Positions 9,552-20,599 are shown, numbered from the stretch's first letter. The stretch is DNA of 64,000 bases from Psychrobacter sp. BI730 (GCF_013414195.1 NZ_JAATTV010000005.1:1-64000), one strand, 5' to 3'. Notes: generated from the sequence alone by a model not told the origin. A program made the numbers and translations.

Positions 9552-10289
9552 TTAGCTATCTAAGTAAAGCTGCGCTTCGCTCAAGTTCAATGTGCCTTCA
9601 TAGATAGCGCGACCGGTAATGATACCTTCGATACAGTCACCGTAAAGCTTTAACAGCTCAATATCTTTCATATCAGTAACGCCGCCTGATGCAATCACAG
9701 GTAATCCGCCTTCGCGCGCCAGATTAACAGTTTGTTCAACGTTGACGCCTTGCATCATGCCATCACGGGCGATGTCAGTATAAACGATTGATGACACACC
9801 GACGTCTGCAAAGCGCTTAGCAAGCTCGGTCGCCTTGGTGTCTGTCACGTTTGCCCAGCCATGAGTGGCTACCATACCGTCTTTGGCGTCGATACCGACG
9901 ATGATATGCCCTGCAAATTCGCGGCAAGCTTCCGCGACAAAATCAGGATCTTCAACGGCTTTTGTACCGATAATGATATACGTCAAACCTGCGGTAATAT
10001 ACTGCTCGATAGTGTTCATGTTACGTACACCGCCGCCTAGCTGAATAGGCAGGTTCGGGTAGGCTTTGGTGATATCATTGACCACTTGTCTATGTACTGG
10101 CACACCGTCAAAAGCACCATTCAAATCGACCAAATGTAAGCGACGCGCGCCTTCATCTACCCAACGCGCTGCCATGGCAACTGGGTCATCAGAGAACACC
10201 GTATCATCTTCCATACGGCCTTGTTTTAAACGTACACACTTACCATCTTTTAAATCAATAGCCGGGATAATGACAGGCACAGCACACAT
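9552..10289 (-). CDS. hisA: HisA, ProFAR isomerase
   Basis: Phosphoribosylformimino-5-aminoimidazole carboxamide ribotide isomerase, the fourth step of histidine synthesis. It is a cytoplasmic (beta/alpha)8 barrel of 245 aa, close to the family norm. The first strand [15 protein letters not shown] carries the catalytic Asp. The phosphate-binding QLGGGVRN and the second-half YTDIARDGM and ASGGV motifs are present. A longer frame exists, but the ATG at 10289 is preceded by AAGGA at normal spacing. The usual neighbours are elsewhere: hisH and hisB are 20 kb away and hisF is not in the window. Confidence 0.96.
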   Translation of the reverse strand: MCAVPVIIPAIDLKDGKCVRLKQGRMEDDTVFSDDPVAMAARWVDEGARRLHLVDLNGAFDGVPVHRQVVNDITKAYPNLPIQLGGGVRNMNTIEQYITAGLTYIIIGTKAVEDPDFVAEACREFAGHIIVGIDAKDGMVATHGWANVTDTKATELAKRFADVGVSSIVYTDIARDGMMQGVNVEQTVNLAREGGLPVIASGGVTDMKDIELLKLYGDCIEGIITGRAIYEGTLNLSEAQLYLDS

Positions 10290-11385
10290 ATAGCATTCCT
10301 TATAAAGCACAAGATTGGCAATAAATTTAGTAAATTAAAATTTTGAGAATGAAACGTTATTGAAGCATCAAATAACGAGAGAAAACGCTGCTTAAAAGTA
10401 GCATAAATTATGGACAGATCGAAAACCAAGACATCGCTAAGTTAGCAATCTGTTTGAATACAAATAAGAAAGACAGAAACTAGACAATCATAACCATAAG
10501 TTTTAGTACGTAGAATCACTACCAACAATCGTTAAATTCTATTACTGACTGGCAATTTTAGGTCAATTTAGCGTATAATCCTAGGTAAATTTTTATTTGT
10601 TTCTATGTGATAGTAACCATGTGTTACGCTTTTTGTTGAGTTGTTACAACTCACTAATACAGCATGGTGATCAGGATGGATCGAGCAATCCTTCAATACG
10701 CCAATAAAATATTGGCCAAGAAATTGCTAAAAAGGACTATCTGAAAAAATCTCAACCAATAGTCTCTAAACCATCGATTCTGCGGTATTTAACCTTAATT
10801 AGATGTCTTGCAAGCCCCTATCACTAGCTAACTATATTAAAACCGTTACGATTAAAACTATAGCAGCTTATAATAAGTGAAGTTTGCTTATCAGTTGCTT
10901 AGCTAGTTTGTCTTTTAACCAGTATATCATCTACCTTAATAGATCGTTATTTGGCCACACTCTTATTCTATCGAATACTTTTAGACGGTATTAGTGAGCG
11001 AGAGATGGTCAAACATACTGGTGTTACAAGTTTTAAATTTCAATGAAACGTGTGATAAAGCCATTTGTATTTAAACCAGTCTCTTTTAGCCATGTGCTGT
11101 AGTGATTGATTTCGATGAAACGGTTTTAGCATACACCTTGGTAGCCAGTCGCCACTTTGGTAATTCGAATAAGACATTAACGTGTTGTTAAGGAGTCTAA
11201 GGTCAGCGTTAATACTCTTACTAGTAGTTATGATCATGTATTGTCTTCACAGAGCTTTCATCCCTATTTCACTATAAAGGAAATAGACGATTGAAGGCTT
11301 TGTTGAGTGATACAAACGTTCATGCTACCGATATACCAAACAGGACGTCTGGTATCGTTTTAGACTATGGACTAAGTTTTCGCTT
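10290..11385. other. 1.1-kb gene-poor region upstream of nqrA
   Basis: No complete gene could be supported here. It contains a palindrome (10638-10652, 7-bp arms around one base), a candidate promoter near 10574, and a start-less plus-strand open stretch (10903-11046). That stretch reads LFYRILLDGISEREMVKHTGV, resembling a helix-turn-helix and possibly a decayed regulator. A short frame at 10676-10744 (22 aa) has no usable ribosome-binding site. The rest is AT-rich with stops in all frames. It should hold the hisA and nqr promoters. Confidence 0.5.
10549..10579 (+). promoter_or_regulatory. Candidate sigma-70 promoter, about 800 nt upstream of nqrA
   Basis: A perfect -10 TATAAT lies at 10574-10579, with a weak -35-like CTGGCA at 10549-10554 (19-bp spacing). 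If it drives nqrA, the leader would be about 800 nt. It could instead drive a non-coding transcript. Confidence 0.3.
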
Positions 11386-12738
11386 ATGATTACCATCAAA
11401 AAAGGTTTGGATTTGCCCATCACTGGTGAACCCTCCCGCGAGATATCTGAGCACCAACCGACACATGTAGCACTTGTTGGCTATGATTATGTGGGTATGA
11501 AACCCACTATGAATGTCAAAGAAGGTGACATTGTAGCCAAAGGTCAGCCCGTTTATGAAGACAAAAAACGTGTTGGCGTGATCTACACTGCCCCTGCTGC
11601 CGGTAAGGTCGTCGCTGTTAAACGTGGCGAACGTCGAGTGTTTGAGAGTCTTGTGATTGCGGTCGACCCAAATGGTGAAGAAGTAGACTTTGAGCGCTAT
11701 GACTCACAGCAGCTTGCTGACCTAGACTCTGAAGTCGTTGAAACCCAACTGATTGCCTCTGGCGAATGGACGGCGTTCCGTACGCGTCCTTATAGCCGCG
11801 CACCCGAAATCGGCGCTCGTCCACATGCCATCTTTGTCACAGCAATGGATACCAATCCACTTGCCTTTGACCCGATGCTTGTGATCAATGAGCAGCTACA
11901 AGCGTTCAATGATGGACTTGCTGTATTATCTACGCTTAGTCCAAAGACCTTTGTCTGCCATCATGGCGATACCCAACTGACGCCAGTTGCAAAAACTGCA
12001 GCGAATAACGTCACTGAGTATCATGGTTTTGCTGGTAAGCATCCAGCTGGTCTTGCTGGTACGCACATTCACTTTTTGCATCCTATTAGCCGCGGTGTGA
12101 CCGTATGGACGATTGGTTATCAAGACGTGATTGCCATCGGTAAATTGTTCACGACAGGTCGTCTATATACGCGCCGCATGGTGAGCTTAGCAGGTCCTGC
12201 TGTCACTAACCCGCATTTGGTTATGACTGAACGTGGTGCTGATATTACTGCATTGACCAAAGGTAAGCTGGCTGCTGGCGAGAACCGTATCATTTCAGGT
12301 TCAGTATTGTCTGGTCGCAAAGTGTTTGAAAACATTGCCTATCTGGGTCGTTTTCACAATCAGATCAGCGTATTGACTGAAGGCCGTGAGCGTCCTGCGT
12401 TCCATTTCTTTAGCCCCGGTAAAAACCGCTTCTCAAAACTGCCTATCTATATTTCGCAGTTCTTTGGTGGCAAAAAGTACGACTTTACTACGACAAGTAA
12501 CGGCTCACCACGAGCGATGGTACCAATCGGTGTCTACGAAGAAGTCATGCCACAAGATTACCTACCAACTCAGTTACTACGTGCATTGATTGTCGAAGAC
12601 ATCATTAGTGCCGTAGATTTGGGTGTGCTTGAACTGGACGAAGAAGATTTGGCACTATGCACCTTTGTATCTCCTGGCAAATATGAATTCGGTGATATTT
12701 TGCGTGATAACTTAACGCGCATTGAGCTGGAGGGCTAA
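11386..12738 (+). CDS. nqrA: Na+-translocating NADH:quinone reductase subunit A
   Basis: Subunit A of Na+-NQR, the respiratory enzyme that oxidises NADH, reduces ubiquinone and exports Na+. NqrA is the cytoplasmic, peripheral quinone-site subunit. The 450-aa sequence begins [16 protein letters not shown], the typical NqrA N-terminus, and has the expected length. The ATG has only a weak upstream GGA. The stop is followed 5 nt later by nqrB, whose GGAGG lies in the nqrA tail, so the two are translationally linked. Confidence 0.97.
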   Translation: MITIKKGLDLPITGEPSREISEHQPTHVALVGYDYVGMKPTMNVKEGDIVAKGQPVYEDKKRVGVIYTAPAAGKVVAVKRGERRVFESLVIAVDPNGEEVDFERYDSQQLADLDSEVVETQLIASGEWTAFRTRPYSRAPEIGARPHAIFVTAMDTNPLAFDPMLVINEQLQAFNDGLAVLSTLSPKTFVCHHGDTQLTPVAKTAANNVTEYHGFAGKHPAGLAGTHIHFLHPISRGVTVWTIGYQDVIAIGKLFTTGRLYTRRMVSLAGPAVTNPHLVMTERGADITALTKGKLAAGENRIISGSVLSGRKVFENIAYLGRFHNQISVLTEGRERPAFHFFSPGKNRFSKLPIYISQFFGGKKYDFTTTSNGSPRAMVPIGVYEEVMPQDYLPTQLLRALIVEDIISAVDLGVLELDEEDLALCTFVSPGKYEFGDILRDNLTRIELEG

Positions 12739-12743
12739 CCACG

Positions 12744-13979
12744 ATGAAATTTTTACACAATATGTTCGATCGTATGGAGCCATCTTTCACCAAAGGCGGC
12801 AAACACGAAAAGTACTACGCTATTTTTGAGATGTTTGATACGTTCTTACGTCAACCAAGCTCAACCACTTATGCATCATCGCATGTACGTGACGGGATTG
12901 ACCTAAAACGTATTATGATTACCGTATGGCTATGCACCTTCCCAGCGATGTTTTGGGGTATGTACAACATTGGTCATCAAGCACTAACCGCTATCGCTCA
13001 GCTTGGCTTGCAGCCTGAAGGCTGGCGTACTGTAATCACTAGCATGGCAGGCTATAACCCAGACAGTATCTGGGCAAGTTTCGTCTATGGTGCGATGCAG
13101 TTTTTGCCTATTTATATCGTGACGTTTGCAGTGGGTATTCTCTGTGAGATTATCTTTGCTGTCGTCCGTGGGCACGAGGTCAACGAAGGTTTCTTTGTGA
13201 CTTCAGTTCTATTTGCATTATGTCTACCACCTGATATTCCTTTATGGCAAGTTGCCCTAGGTATTATCTTCGGTGTGGTTGTCGCAAAAGAAGTGTTCGG
13301 TGGTACTGGTAAAAACTTCCTGAACCCTGCCCTATCGGGTCGTGCATTCCTATACTTTGCTTATCCAGCCTATATGTCTGGTGACTCAGTATGGACGGCG
13401 GTAGATGGTTTCTCAGGTGCGACGCCTCTTGGCCTTGCAGCACTTGGTGTGGTTCCTCAGGACTTCGTCGATGTCTATGGTAATGCGATCACGTGGAGTG
13501 ATGCATTCTTAGGCAACATGCAAGGCAGTATCGGTGAAGTATCGACGCTAGCCATCCTAATGGGTGCGGCAGTGTTGCTATGGACGCGTATTGCTTCTTG
13601 GCGCATTATGGCAGGTTGTGTGGTCGGTCTGATTGCGACGTCTCTTGTGTTCAACATGATTGGCTCTGAAGACAACATGATGATGAGCTTGCCGTTCTAC
13701 TGGCACTTAGTTATCGGTGGCTTTGCTTTCGGTGCTGTATTTATGGCAACCGATCCAGTATCAGCTGCGCATACAAACAAAGGCCGCTGGGCTTACGGTA
13801 TCTTGATTGGTTTTATGACCGTATTGATTCGCGTCATCAACCCTGCTTTCCCAGAAGGCATCATGCTGGCCATTCTATTCGCCAACTTATTTGCTCCATT
13901 GTTTGATTACTTTGTGACTCAAGCAAATATCAAACGCCAAACCGCTCGGAGGGTTCGCTATGTCCAAGCCCAAAAGTAA
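12744..13979 (+). CDS. nqrB: Na+-NQR subunit B, covalent-FMN membrane subunit
   Basis: Polytopic inner-membrane subunit of 411 aa (10 or more hydrophobic segments) that carries riboflavin, one covalent FMN and part of the Na+ path. The flavinylation motif SGATP is visible. The acceptor is predicted to be Thr227, equivalent to Thr236 of the Vibrio enzyme. GGAGG precedes the ATG. The end overlaps nqrC by 20 nt. FMN attachment would depend on the ApbE encoded downstream. Confidence 0.97.
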   Translation: MKFLHNMFDRMEPSFTKGGKHEKYYAIFEMFDTFLRQPSSTTYASSHVRDGIDLKRIMITVWLCTFPAMFWGMYNIGHQALTAIAQLGLQPEGWRTVITSMAGYNPDSIWASFVYGAMQFLPIYIVTFAVGILCEIIFAVVRGHEVNEGFFVTSVLFALCLPPDIPLWQVALGIIFGVVVAKEVFGGTGKNFLNPALSGRAFLYFAYPAYMSGDSVWTAVDGFSGATPLGLAALGVVPQDFVDVYGNAITWSDAFLGNMQGSIGEVSTLAILMGAAVLLWTRIASWRIMAGCVVGLIATSLVFNMIGSEDNMMMSLPFYWHLVIGGFAFGAVFMATDPVSAAHTNKGRWAYGILIGFMTVLIRVINPAFPEGIMLAILFANLFAPLFDYFVTQANIKRQTARRVRYVQAQK

Positions 13980-14862
13980 TAACGCGAAAACCATCAGTGT
14001 GGCTTTGACGCTATGCTTGGTGTGTTCAGTGTTGGTTTCAGCAGTGGCTGTTGGTCTAAAGCCTGCGCAAGTCGAAAACGCACGTTTAGATCGTAACAAA
14101 AACATCTTAGTTGCGGCTGACATGTATGACGCTGAGTCTGATACAGCAGATGATGTCGCCGAACGTTTTAAAGACTTTGAAGTCAAAATCATTGATTTAA
14201 ACGAAGGTACTTATCTCGATGACGATGCGCTAAAAACTGCTGGCATCCCTGATCGTAATGCTTATGACGCCAGTCAAGCGACAAAAAACCAAGCTCTAAG
14301 TGAAGACTTGGGTGACAACGATCCTGCTGGTATTGGTCGTAAGCCAAAATATGCCAAAGTCTATGTCAAAAATGATGACGCAGGTCAGCCAGAAACGGTT
14401 GTATTGCCAATTCAGGGCTACGGTCTATGGGGCACTATCTATGGTTTCTTAACGCTCGAAAGTGATATGAATACCATCAAAGGTATCAGTTTCTATGAGC
14501 ATAAAGAAACCCCAGGTCTTGGCGCTCGTATCGAAGAGCCAGAATGGCGTGCAAAGTGGAGCGGTATCGAGTCTTATGACGAGAATGGTAACGTTGCCAC
14601 TGGTGTCACCAAAGCTGGTAACCCAAAAGAGAACTGGGTTGATGGCATTAGCGGTGCAACATTGACTAGCCGCGGCGTCAGCAACATGATTCAGTTTTGG
14701 TTGGGCGAGCAAGGTTATAAGCCTTATCTAGATACGCTACGCGAAAAGAGCGGCCAAACGGTTGAAGGTGCAGACACGCAAGCAAATCAATCAAAGCCGG
14801 CAGCTCAACCTAAAACCGAATTGGCAGCCAAGCTACCAGTAGCAAACGGCAAGGAGGCATAA
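13960..14862 (+). CDS. nqrC: Na+-NQR subunit C, covalent-FMN subunit
   Basis: 300-aa subunit with one N-terminal transmembrane helix (about residues 9-28) and a periplasmic FMN-binding domain. The motif SGATLTS places the phosphodiester-linked FMN on Thr234. The ATG has a strong GGAGG and overlaps the end of nqrB. The C-terminal 35 residues are a polar, Ala/Gln/Lys-rich extension with no obvious function. It receives FMN from ApbE and passes electrons towards NqrB. Confidence 0.97.
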   Translation: MSKPKSNNAKTISVALTLCLVCSVLVSAVAVGLKPAQVENARLDRNKNILVAADMYDAESDTADDVAERFKDFEVKIIDLNEGTYLDDDALKTAGIPDRNAYDASQATKNQALSEDLGDNDPAGIGRKPKYAKVYVKNDDAGQPETVVLPIQGYGLWGTIYGFLTLESDMNTIKGISFYEHKETPGLGARIEEPEWRAKWSGIESYDENGNVATGVTKAGNPKENWVDGISGATLTSRGVSNMIQFWLGEQGYKPYLDTLREKSGQTVEGADTQANQSKPAAQPKTELAAKLPVANGKEA

Positions 14863-14863
14863 C

Positions 14864-15535
14864 ATGGCTGACACTAAAAGCATTTTAACCACGCCTATCT
14901 TTGATAATAACCCTATTGCCCTACAGATCCTTGGTATCTGTTCGGCATTGGCTGTCACCACCAGCATGGCTAACGCTATGGTCATGTGTGTGGCATTGAC
15001 CTTGGTCACGGCATTTTCGAGCTTCTTTATCTCGATTATCCGTAAGCAGATTCCATCAAGCATTCGTATCATCGTACAGATGACGATTATTGCTTCATTG
15101 GTTATCTTGGTTGATCAGGTACTAAAAGCAGTTGCTTATGACGTCAGTAAAGGTTTGTCAGTTTTCGTCGGTTTGATCATCACGAACTGTATCGTTATGG
15201 GCCGTGCTGAAGCATTTGCTATGAGCAACCCACCAGTCCCAAGCTTTTTAGACGGTATTGGTAACGGTCTTGGTTACTCAGCAGTATTACTATTCGTTGC
15301 AACTATCCGTGAGCTATTGGGTGCTGGTACTTGGTTCGGTATTACGATTCTACAGCCAGTCACTGATGGCGGTTGGTACATACCAAACGGTCTATTACTG
15401 TTACCACCATCAGCGTTCTTTATCATTGGTTTGTTCATCGCTGTTGTCCGTATCTGGAAACCAGAACAAGTTGAAGAAGCTGAGTTTGTAATGAAGCCGC
15501 AGTCTAAAGGCATGGCACATGGAGGCGGTCACTAA
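14864..15535 (+). CDS. nqrD: Na+-NQR subunit D
   Basis: Integral membrane subunit of 223 aa with six predicted helices. NqrD and NqrE are homologous to each other and together hold a membrane-embedded iron centre. AAGGAGG sits just before the ATG, one base after the nqrC stop. The nqrD stop overlaps the nqrE start (TAATG). The C-terminus ends in a short Gly/His-rich tail. Confidence 0.97.
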   Translation: MADTKSILTTPIFDNNPIALQILGICSALAVTTSMANAMVMCVALTLVTAFSSFFISIIRKQIPSSIRIIVQMTIIASLVILVDQVLKAVAYDVSKGLSVFVGLIITNCIVMGRAEAFAMSNPPVPSFLDGIGNGLGYSAVLLFVATIRELLGAGTWFGITILQPVTDGGWYIPNGLLLLPPSAFFIIGLFIAVVRIWKPEQVEEAEFVMKPQSKGMAHGGGH

Positions 15536-16143
15536 TGGGACATTATGTTAGTTTATTTATAACCTCAGTCTTTATTGAGAACATGGCGCTTGCCTACTTC
15601 TTAGGTATGTGTACTTTTTTGGCCGTATCCAAAAAAGTCTCTACAGCGATTGGTCTAGGTGTTGCGGTTGTTGTCGTGATGGCAATTACCGTTCCACTAA
15701 ACAATTTACTATTCCAGTTCATCCTAAAAGATGGTGCGCTGGCATGGGCAGGGTTCCCTGATATCGACTTGAGCTTCTTAGGATTGCTAAGTTATATCGG
15801 TTTGATTGCAGCCACCGTACAGATCCTAGAGATGTTCTTGGACAAGTTTGTACCGAGTCTATATAACGCGCTTGGGGTGTTCTTACCACTAATCACCGTA
15901 AACTGTGCCATCTTGGGTGGTGTACTATTTATGGTTGAGCGTGACTATAACTTTGGTGAATCTGTTGTCTATGGTGTGGGTGCAGGCTTCGGTTGGGCAC
16001 TTGCTATTACAGCATTGGCGGGTATCCGTGAAAAGCTCAAATACTCAGATATTCCAGCACCGCTGCGTGGTCTTGGTATTACTTTTATCACGGTTGGTCT
16101 TATGTCGCTCGGCTTTATGTCGTTCGGTGGTATGTCCATCTAA
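15535..16143 (+). CDS. nqrE: Na+-NQR subunit E
   Basis: Integral membrane subunit of 202 aa, six helices, inverted-topology partner of NqrD. Conserved cysteines include those in [12 protein letters not shown] and VNCAILGG, consistent with the iron site between NqrD and NqrE. The start overlaps the nqrD stop, with GGAGG upstream. A 122-nt gap follows before nqrF, the only sizeable gap in the nqr operon. Confidence 0.97.
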   Translation: MGHYVSLFITSVFIENMALAYFLGMCTFLAVSKKVSTAIGLGVAVVVVMAITVPLNNLLFQFILKDGALAWAGFPDIDLSFLGLLSYIGLIAATVQILEMFLDKFVPSLYNALGVFLPLITVNCAILGGVLFMVERDYNFGESVVYGVGAGFGWALAITALAGIREKLKYSDIPAPLRGLGITFITVGLMSLGFMSFGGMSI

Positions 16144-16265
16144 ACCGCTAAGCTCAAAGCTTTCATTAGCTATTTGACTTATTTAATTCATTTATTCGGT
16201 AGAGGTTTGGGTACAGCATAGATTATGCCCCCACACCCCTACCCCATAGATTAAGGATACCTACC

Positions 16266-17501
16266 ATGGATTACGCTACGGCGATTGGTGGCGTTGCTAT
16301 GTTTACCTTGATCATCATGGGCCTCGTCGCTATTATTTTGGCGGCACGCTCAAGACTGGTCAGTTCAGGCGATGTCACTATCCATATTAATGATAATCCC
16401 GATAATGATGTGGTGACACCAGCTGGCGGCAAACTACTACAAACGCTAGCGGGCGAAGGTATATTTTTATCTTCAGCTTGTGGTGGTGGTGGTACTTGTG
16501 CGCAGTGTCGTTGCCGCGTTATTGAAGGTGGTGGTTCTATTTTGCCCACCGAAGAAGGCTATTTTACTCAAGGTGAAATCCGCAATCACATGCGCTTAGC
16601 TTGTCAGGTAGCTGTTAAGCAAGACATGAAAATTGAGATTGATCCTGAGTTCTTTGACGTACAGAAATGGGAATGTGAAGTTATCTCTAACGATAACGTT
16701 GCCACTTTCATTAAAGAGCTTGTTCTAAAAATTCCAGAAGGCGAAGAAGTAAACTTCCGCGCTGGTGGTTATGTACAGTTGGAAGCGCCACCGCATGAAG
16801 TACACTACAAAGACTTTGTGGTTGATGAAGAATATAGAGAAGACTGGGAAAAATTCGGCATTTTCAACTATGTCTCAAAAGTTGATGAGCCTGTTATCCG
16901 TGCTTACTCAATGGCTAACTACCCTGAAGAGAAAGGCCTCATCAAATTTAACATCCGTATCGCCAGTCCACCGCCACGTGGTCCTGACGGTATCCCACCA
17001 GGCAAAATGTCTTCATGGGTATTTAGCTTAGTACCTGGTGACAAAGTGACAGTTTCAGGTCCTTATGGTGAGTTCTTTGCCAAGAAGACCGAAGCTGAAA
17101 TGATCTTTGTCGGTGGTGGTGCTGGTATGGCCCCAATGCGCTCACATATCTTTGATCAGCTCAAACGCCTGAACACTGATCGTAAGATTAGCTTCTGGTA
17201 TGGTGCTCGTTCTATTCGTGAGATGTTCTACGTTGAAGACTATGATCAGCTAGAAGAAGAGTTCGATAACTTTGAGTGGCATGTTGCACTGTCTGACCCA
17301 TTACCAGAAGATAACTGGGAAGGTCCAACAGGCTTTATCCATAACGTATTGCTCGAAAACTATCTGAAAGATCATCCAAACCCAGAAGACTGTGAATACT
17401 ACATGTGTGGGCCACCGATGATGAACGCTGCCGTAATCGACATGCTACACAGCATGGGCGTGGAAGACGAAAACATCATGCTTGATGATTTCGGTGGTTA
17501 A
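16266..17501 (+). CDS. nqrF: Na+-NQR subunit F, NADH dehydrogenase subunit
   Basis: 411-aa electron-input subunit. It has an N-terminal membrane helix (about 5-25), a 2Fe-2S ferredoxin domain with the [10 protein letters not shown] cluster and a fourth cysteine in RLACQV, then an FAD domain (RAYSMANYP) and an NADH-binding domain ([22 protein letters not shown]). It takes hydride from NADH on the cytoplasmic side. AAGGA precedes the ATG. The upstream gap has a C-rich stretch (around 16226-16246). A terminator follows 39 nt after the stop. Confidence 0.97.
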   Translation: MDYATAIGGVAMFTLIIMGLVAIILAARSRLVSSGDVTIHINDNPDNDVVTPAGGKLLQTLAGEGIFLSSACGGGGTCAQCRCRVIEGGGSILPTEEGYFTQGEIRNHMRLACQVAVKQDMKIEIDPEFFDVQKWECEVISNDNVATFIKELVLKIPEGEEVNFRAGGYVQLEAPPHEVHYKDFVVDEEYREDWEKFGIFNYVSKVDEPVIRAYSMANYPEEKGLIKFNIRIASPPPRGPDGIPPGKMSSWVFSLVPGDKVTVSGPYGEFFAKKTEAEMIFVGGGAGMAPMRSHIFDQLKRLNTDRKISFWYGARSIREMFYVEDYDQLEEEFDNFEWHVALSDPLPEDNWEGPTGFIHNVLLENYLKDHPNPEDCEYYMCGPPMMNAAVIDMLHSMGVEDENIMLDDFGG

Positions 17502-17540
17502 GTTAGATAATTAATCTAGCAAAGTAAGGTTTAAGAATAT

Positions 17541-17570
17541 AAAAAAGAGTCTCAATTGAGGCTCTTTTTT
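17541..17570 (+). terminator. Rho-independent terminator after nqrF
   Basis: A 13-bp A/T-flanked stem (17541-17553 with 17558-17570, one G-T pair, 4-nt loop) ends in seven T. It ends the nqrA-F operon before the SDR gene. Confidence 0.85.
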
Positions 17571-17678
17571 TGTGCGATTTTTACACATAGTAGTGCCTTT
17601 GCAGACTACAAATCTAGCTAGTAGAGTCGCTTTATTATCCTATATTATGGACTATCTAAACTTTGAGAAAGGACTCTT

Positions 17679-18479
17679 ATGAAAACGAAATACAAAGATT
17701 TGACCATTTGGATTACCGGTGCTTCTAGCGGTATTGGAGAAGCCCTTGCCATAGCCTTTGCCAAAAAAGGTGCTCGGATTATTTTAAGTGGACGCGATCA
17801 GGACAGATTAGACACAGTCAAACAACGCTGCAAGCGTGCTAACAAGCATATAGTTATTCCTTTTGATATCAGTGATGCCAACCAAGCCAAAGAAGCTTAT
17901 GCTACTGCTAAAGCTCAGGCGGGGAAAATCGACTGGCTGATTAATAACGCTGGTATCAGTCAGCGTTCACTCATCATGGACACGGCTGAAGAAGTTGAAC
18001 GCCAAATCATGGAAATAGATTACTTTGCTCAGACGCGTCTTACCAGACTTGCGTTGCCTGACATGATTGCACAAGGCGGCGGCAAAGTAGTTATGATATC
18101 TAGTGTGGCAGGTTTATTGGGTACGCAATATCGCGGTGCTTATGGGGCAGCCAAGGCGGCACTGCATATGTGGGCAAACAGCTTGCGCGCTGAGCTACAT
18201 GACCAAGGTATCGAAGTAGCCACGATATTCCCCGGGTTTATTCAGACCAACATCTCTATCAATGCATTGACTGGCGATGGTAGCGCACAAGGTACGATGG
18301 ATGAGGCAACCAATAATGGTCTAACTGCGACTGAGTTTGCTAAACAAGTTGTGAAGGCGCTCGCCAAGGAAGAAGAATATATTATCGTCGCTGGTCGCAA
18401 AGAAAAACTGGCCACACGAGTCAACCGCGTCTCTCCGCCAAAACTCTATAAGCTCATACGTGAGTCACAAGTGAAATAA
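17679..18479 (+). CDS. Short-chain dehydrogenase/reductase (SDR)
   Basis: 266-aa classical SDR. The nucleotide-binding TGASSGIGEA lies near residue 14, NNAG near 88-91, and the catalytic Ser (ISSVAG) and YGAAK follow. Substrate is unknown. The sequence resembles the short-chain reductases often annotated as DltE-like. AAAGGA lies 6 nt before the ATG. It has its own transcription unit between the nqr terminator and apbE. A functional link to Na+-NQR is not implied by the sequence. Confidence 0.85.
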   Translation: MKTKYKDLTIWITGASSGIGEALAIAFAKKGARIILSGRDQDRLDTVKQRCKRANKHIVIPFDISDANQAKEAYATAKAQAGKIDWLINNAGISQRSLIMDTAEEVERQIMEIDYFAQTRLTRLALPDMIAQGGGKVVMISSVAGLLGTQYRGAYGAAKAALHMWANSLRAELHDQGIEVATIFPGFIQTNISINALTGDGSAQGTMDEATNNGLTATEFAKQVVKALAKEEEYIIVAGRKEKLATRVNRVSPPKLYKLIRESQVK

Positions 18480-18602
18480 GCTACTTAACCGAACGAATTG
18501 TCACCGAATAATGCCTTCGTTGGTATTTTTGGGTTCAAGGGGTGTAAAATAGGCAGTGCTTGTTTTACACCCTACTCATTTCTACGCCATACCGAAAATA
18601 TT

Positions 18603-19757
18603 ATGAAAAACACTATATCCAGCTTATCTTCCAAAAAACCTATACACCTTACCTTAGTAGGCGTCATCAGCCTTGCTAGTACTTTAGGTCTTAGCGCTTG
18701 CCAGCAAACCCCAGACTATAACTATCTGATCGGTGAGACGATGGGAACGAGCTACCATATTAGCTATCAGTTGCCTGATGATGCGGACGAAGCTGCCATA
18801 CAAGCTGCGGTAGACGAGCGCCTAAAACAAATTAACGATAGCATGTCTACTTATCAAAACGACTCAACAATATCTACATTCAATCGTTTGGGCAAAGACA
18901 AACCTATCACTATCGATGCTGATTTTAGTCGTGTGCTAGATGTCTCGCAAATTGTCTATCAGCAGTCTGGCGGTGCTTTTGACCCTACCGTTATGCCACT
19001 CGTAAACACCTGGGGCTTTGGGAGCACCATGACGGTCGAGCGCCTACAAAGTCCACCGACCGCCGTTGAAATTGCGCAGGCCAAAGCATTGGTCGATTTT
19101 GAGAGCATCATAAAGAAAGACGACACCATCTATAAAACCAAAGATGGCGTTGGTTTAGATTTTTCTGCTGTTGCCAAAGGTTATGGCGTCGATGTCATCG
19201 CTGATGTGCTGAGAGAGGATTACCAAATTCGTAACTATATGGTTGAGATCGGTGGTGAAATAGCCACCTCTGGTGTCAATAACCAACAGCAGCCATGGCA
19301 AATTGCGATTGACGCTCCTATTGAAGGCAGTACGGTCAGCGAACGTCAAACCATATCTGCTATTCGTCAACCAAAGAATACGGCTAGCCAAATGCATCTA
19401 GCGACCTCTGGTAACTATCGCAACTCTGTCATATTCGATGGCAAACGCTATAGCCATACTATCGATCCGACAACGGGTAACCCTATTGCAGACGGCGCAC
19501 CTTCAATTACTGTCGCAGCTGATTCGGTTGCATTGGCGGATGCGTGGGCAACTGCCCTTACCGCGATGCCTTATCACAAAGCACTAGACCTCGCTAAAAC
19601 GCAAAATCTAGCAGCCATGTTTGTGGTACTAGCTGACGATGTAAAGGCAAAAGGTTCTGATGATATCTCTAACGAAGCTGCTGACGATAACATTGACGAT
19701 TGGCAGGTGGTACAGACACCAGCGATGAAAGCGTTACGTGCTGATAAAAAGCTCTAA
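18603..19757 (+). CDS. apbE: ApbE-type FMN transferase, lipoprotein
   Basis: Periplasmic flavin transferase that uses FAD to attach FMN covalently to threonines of NqrB and NqrC. The 384-aa protein starts at an ATG with a typical lipoprotein signal. The lipobox is LSAC, with the lipidated cysteine near residue 33. A frame extends 35 codons upstream, but the signal peptide only makes sense from this ATG. Family motifs include MGTSYHI at the mature N-terminus, GGAFDPTV, the FSAVAKGYGVD segment, and the C-terminal THTIDPTTG-like SHTIDPTTGNP. Its place between nqrF and nqrM supports the Na+-NQR maturation role. Confidence 0.93.
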   Translation: MKNTISSLSSKKPIHLTLVGVISLASTLGLSACQQTPDYNYLIGETMGTSYHISYQLPDDADEAAIQAAVDERLKQINDSMSTYQNDSTISTFNRLGKDKPITIDADFSRVLDVSQIVYQQSGGAFDPTVMPLVNTWGFGSTMTVERLQSPPTAVEIAQAKALVDFESIIKKDDTIYKTKDGVGLDFSAVAKGYGVDVIADVLREDYQIRNYMVEIGGEIATSGVNNQQQPWQIAIDAPIEGSTVSERQTISAIRQPKNTASQMHLATSGNYRNSVIFDGKRYSHTIDPTTGNPIADGAPSITVAADSVALADAWATALTAMPYHKALDLAKTQNLAAMFVVLADDVKAKGSDDISNEAADDNIDDWQVVQTPAMKALRADKKL

Positions 19758-19957
19758 ACATACTTCAAACTCTAGATGGCACATTCTAAAAGCTACTAGT
19801 AAGTGATAGATGTGAAACAAGAGAATACGTTAACGCACAACGAGCCGCACTAAAATTTGCTATACTATTATACAGTTGTTATTAACGGTGCTTAGCTGCC
19901 ATAAACTTAGGTAACACCACTAATAACTGCCCTATTTTTTAAAATGAGGTTTCCTCT

Positions 19958-20203
19958 ATGCTTAGCCAACTGCTTCTTATGCTTGCCATTACTTTCACCG
20001 TATTTGTCCTATTCTTCATTTTTATGGGCGTCGGTTATATGGTCAAAAAAAAGCCGCTTAGAGGATCTTGTGGCGGTGTTGCCAAATTGATGGGTGATGA
20101 AAATTGCTCGTTTTGTGGTAATGATCCCAATAAGTGCGATTCACTAATCGCTGAACAGCAAGAGAATGCATTGAGAGCTGCTCAATTGGGTAAATCGGTT
20201 TAA
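19958..20203 (+). CDS. nqrM: NqrM, Na+-NQR maturation protein
   Basis: 81-aa membrane protein (former DUF539) required in Vibrio to deliver iron to the NqrD/NqrE centre. It has one N-terminal membrane helix (about residues 5-27) and a cysteine-rich domain: SCGG, then NCSFCGND and NKCD, giving four conserved cysteines. The start codon follows GAGG at 8 nt. That GAGG can pair with CCTC just before the ATG (4-bp stem), a possible weak Shine-Dalgarno masking. A clear terminator follows. Confidence 0.93.
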   Translation: MLSQLLLMLAITFTVFVLFFIFMGVGYMVKKKPLRGSCGGVAKLMGDENCSFCGNDPNKCDSLIAEQQENALRAAQLGKSV

Positions 20204-20255
20204 TAGCCTATTGGTTACCATACGCTGGTAGCATTTACCTGACATATGTTCTTAT

Positions 20256-20297
20256 AATAGCGTCAAGTCATTCAAAAGTGACTTGGCGCTATTTTTA
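20256..20297 (+). terminator. Rho-independent terminator after nqrM
   Basis: A 15-bp stem (20256-20270 with 20279-20293, one wobble pair) has an 8-nt loop and ends in a T-rich run. It lies 53 nt after the nqrM stop. Confidence 0.88.
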
Positions 20298-20599
20298 TTG
20301 TGCGATAAGACTGCTTATTTAAGATTTATTATTATCGCCATCTCTTATTATCACTGTTCTATAGCCGTAACTCGAAGTAACCACACATACATTTTGACTA
20401 AGCTGCCTGCCAATTTAGCAAAGTCAGTTAAGAAAATTGTATGTCTTACGCGCTACATATATTTTTCGGTCTGATTTACGATATCTCTTACCGTCTAGGT
20501 ACGTGTCTGGGTAAATGCTCTCTGGTGTTATTTTATAAGCGGCAATTTCTTGGCGCTGTTTAATAACGTGTTCTTTTTCGCTGTCATCGTTGTGCTGCT
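20298..20599 (+). other. Intergenic region before the MFS gene
   Basis: About 300 nt. A short open frame running through it begins inside the nqrM terminator and has no family resemblance, so it is not called. No clear promoter or ribosome-binding site was found. Confidence 0.4.

Noticed and set aside
10676-10744. 22-aa open frame (MDRAILQYANKIL...) upstream of nqrA
   Set aside because: The start has no spaced Shine-Dalgarno and the length is within chance expectation, so it was not called.
11040-11237. 65-aa minus-strand open frame upstream of nqrA
   Set aside because: There is no ribosome-binding site and no protein-like composition. It lies in a gene-poor region with many stops.
11325-11365. 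Possible hairpin just upstream of nqrA (ATACCA and TGGTAT)
   Set aside because: Only six paired bases with an 11-nt loop. It is no match for any riboswitch class I know.
19805-19825. GTGAAACA half of a parS site near nqrM
   Set aside because: Only one half of the palindrome is present. The other half is unrelated.
20283-20474. 63-aa open frame downstream of nqrM
   Set aside because: It begins inside the nqrM terminator hairpin, has no ribosome-binding site and does not resemble a protein family.
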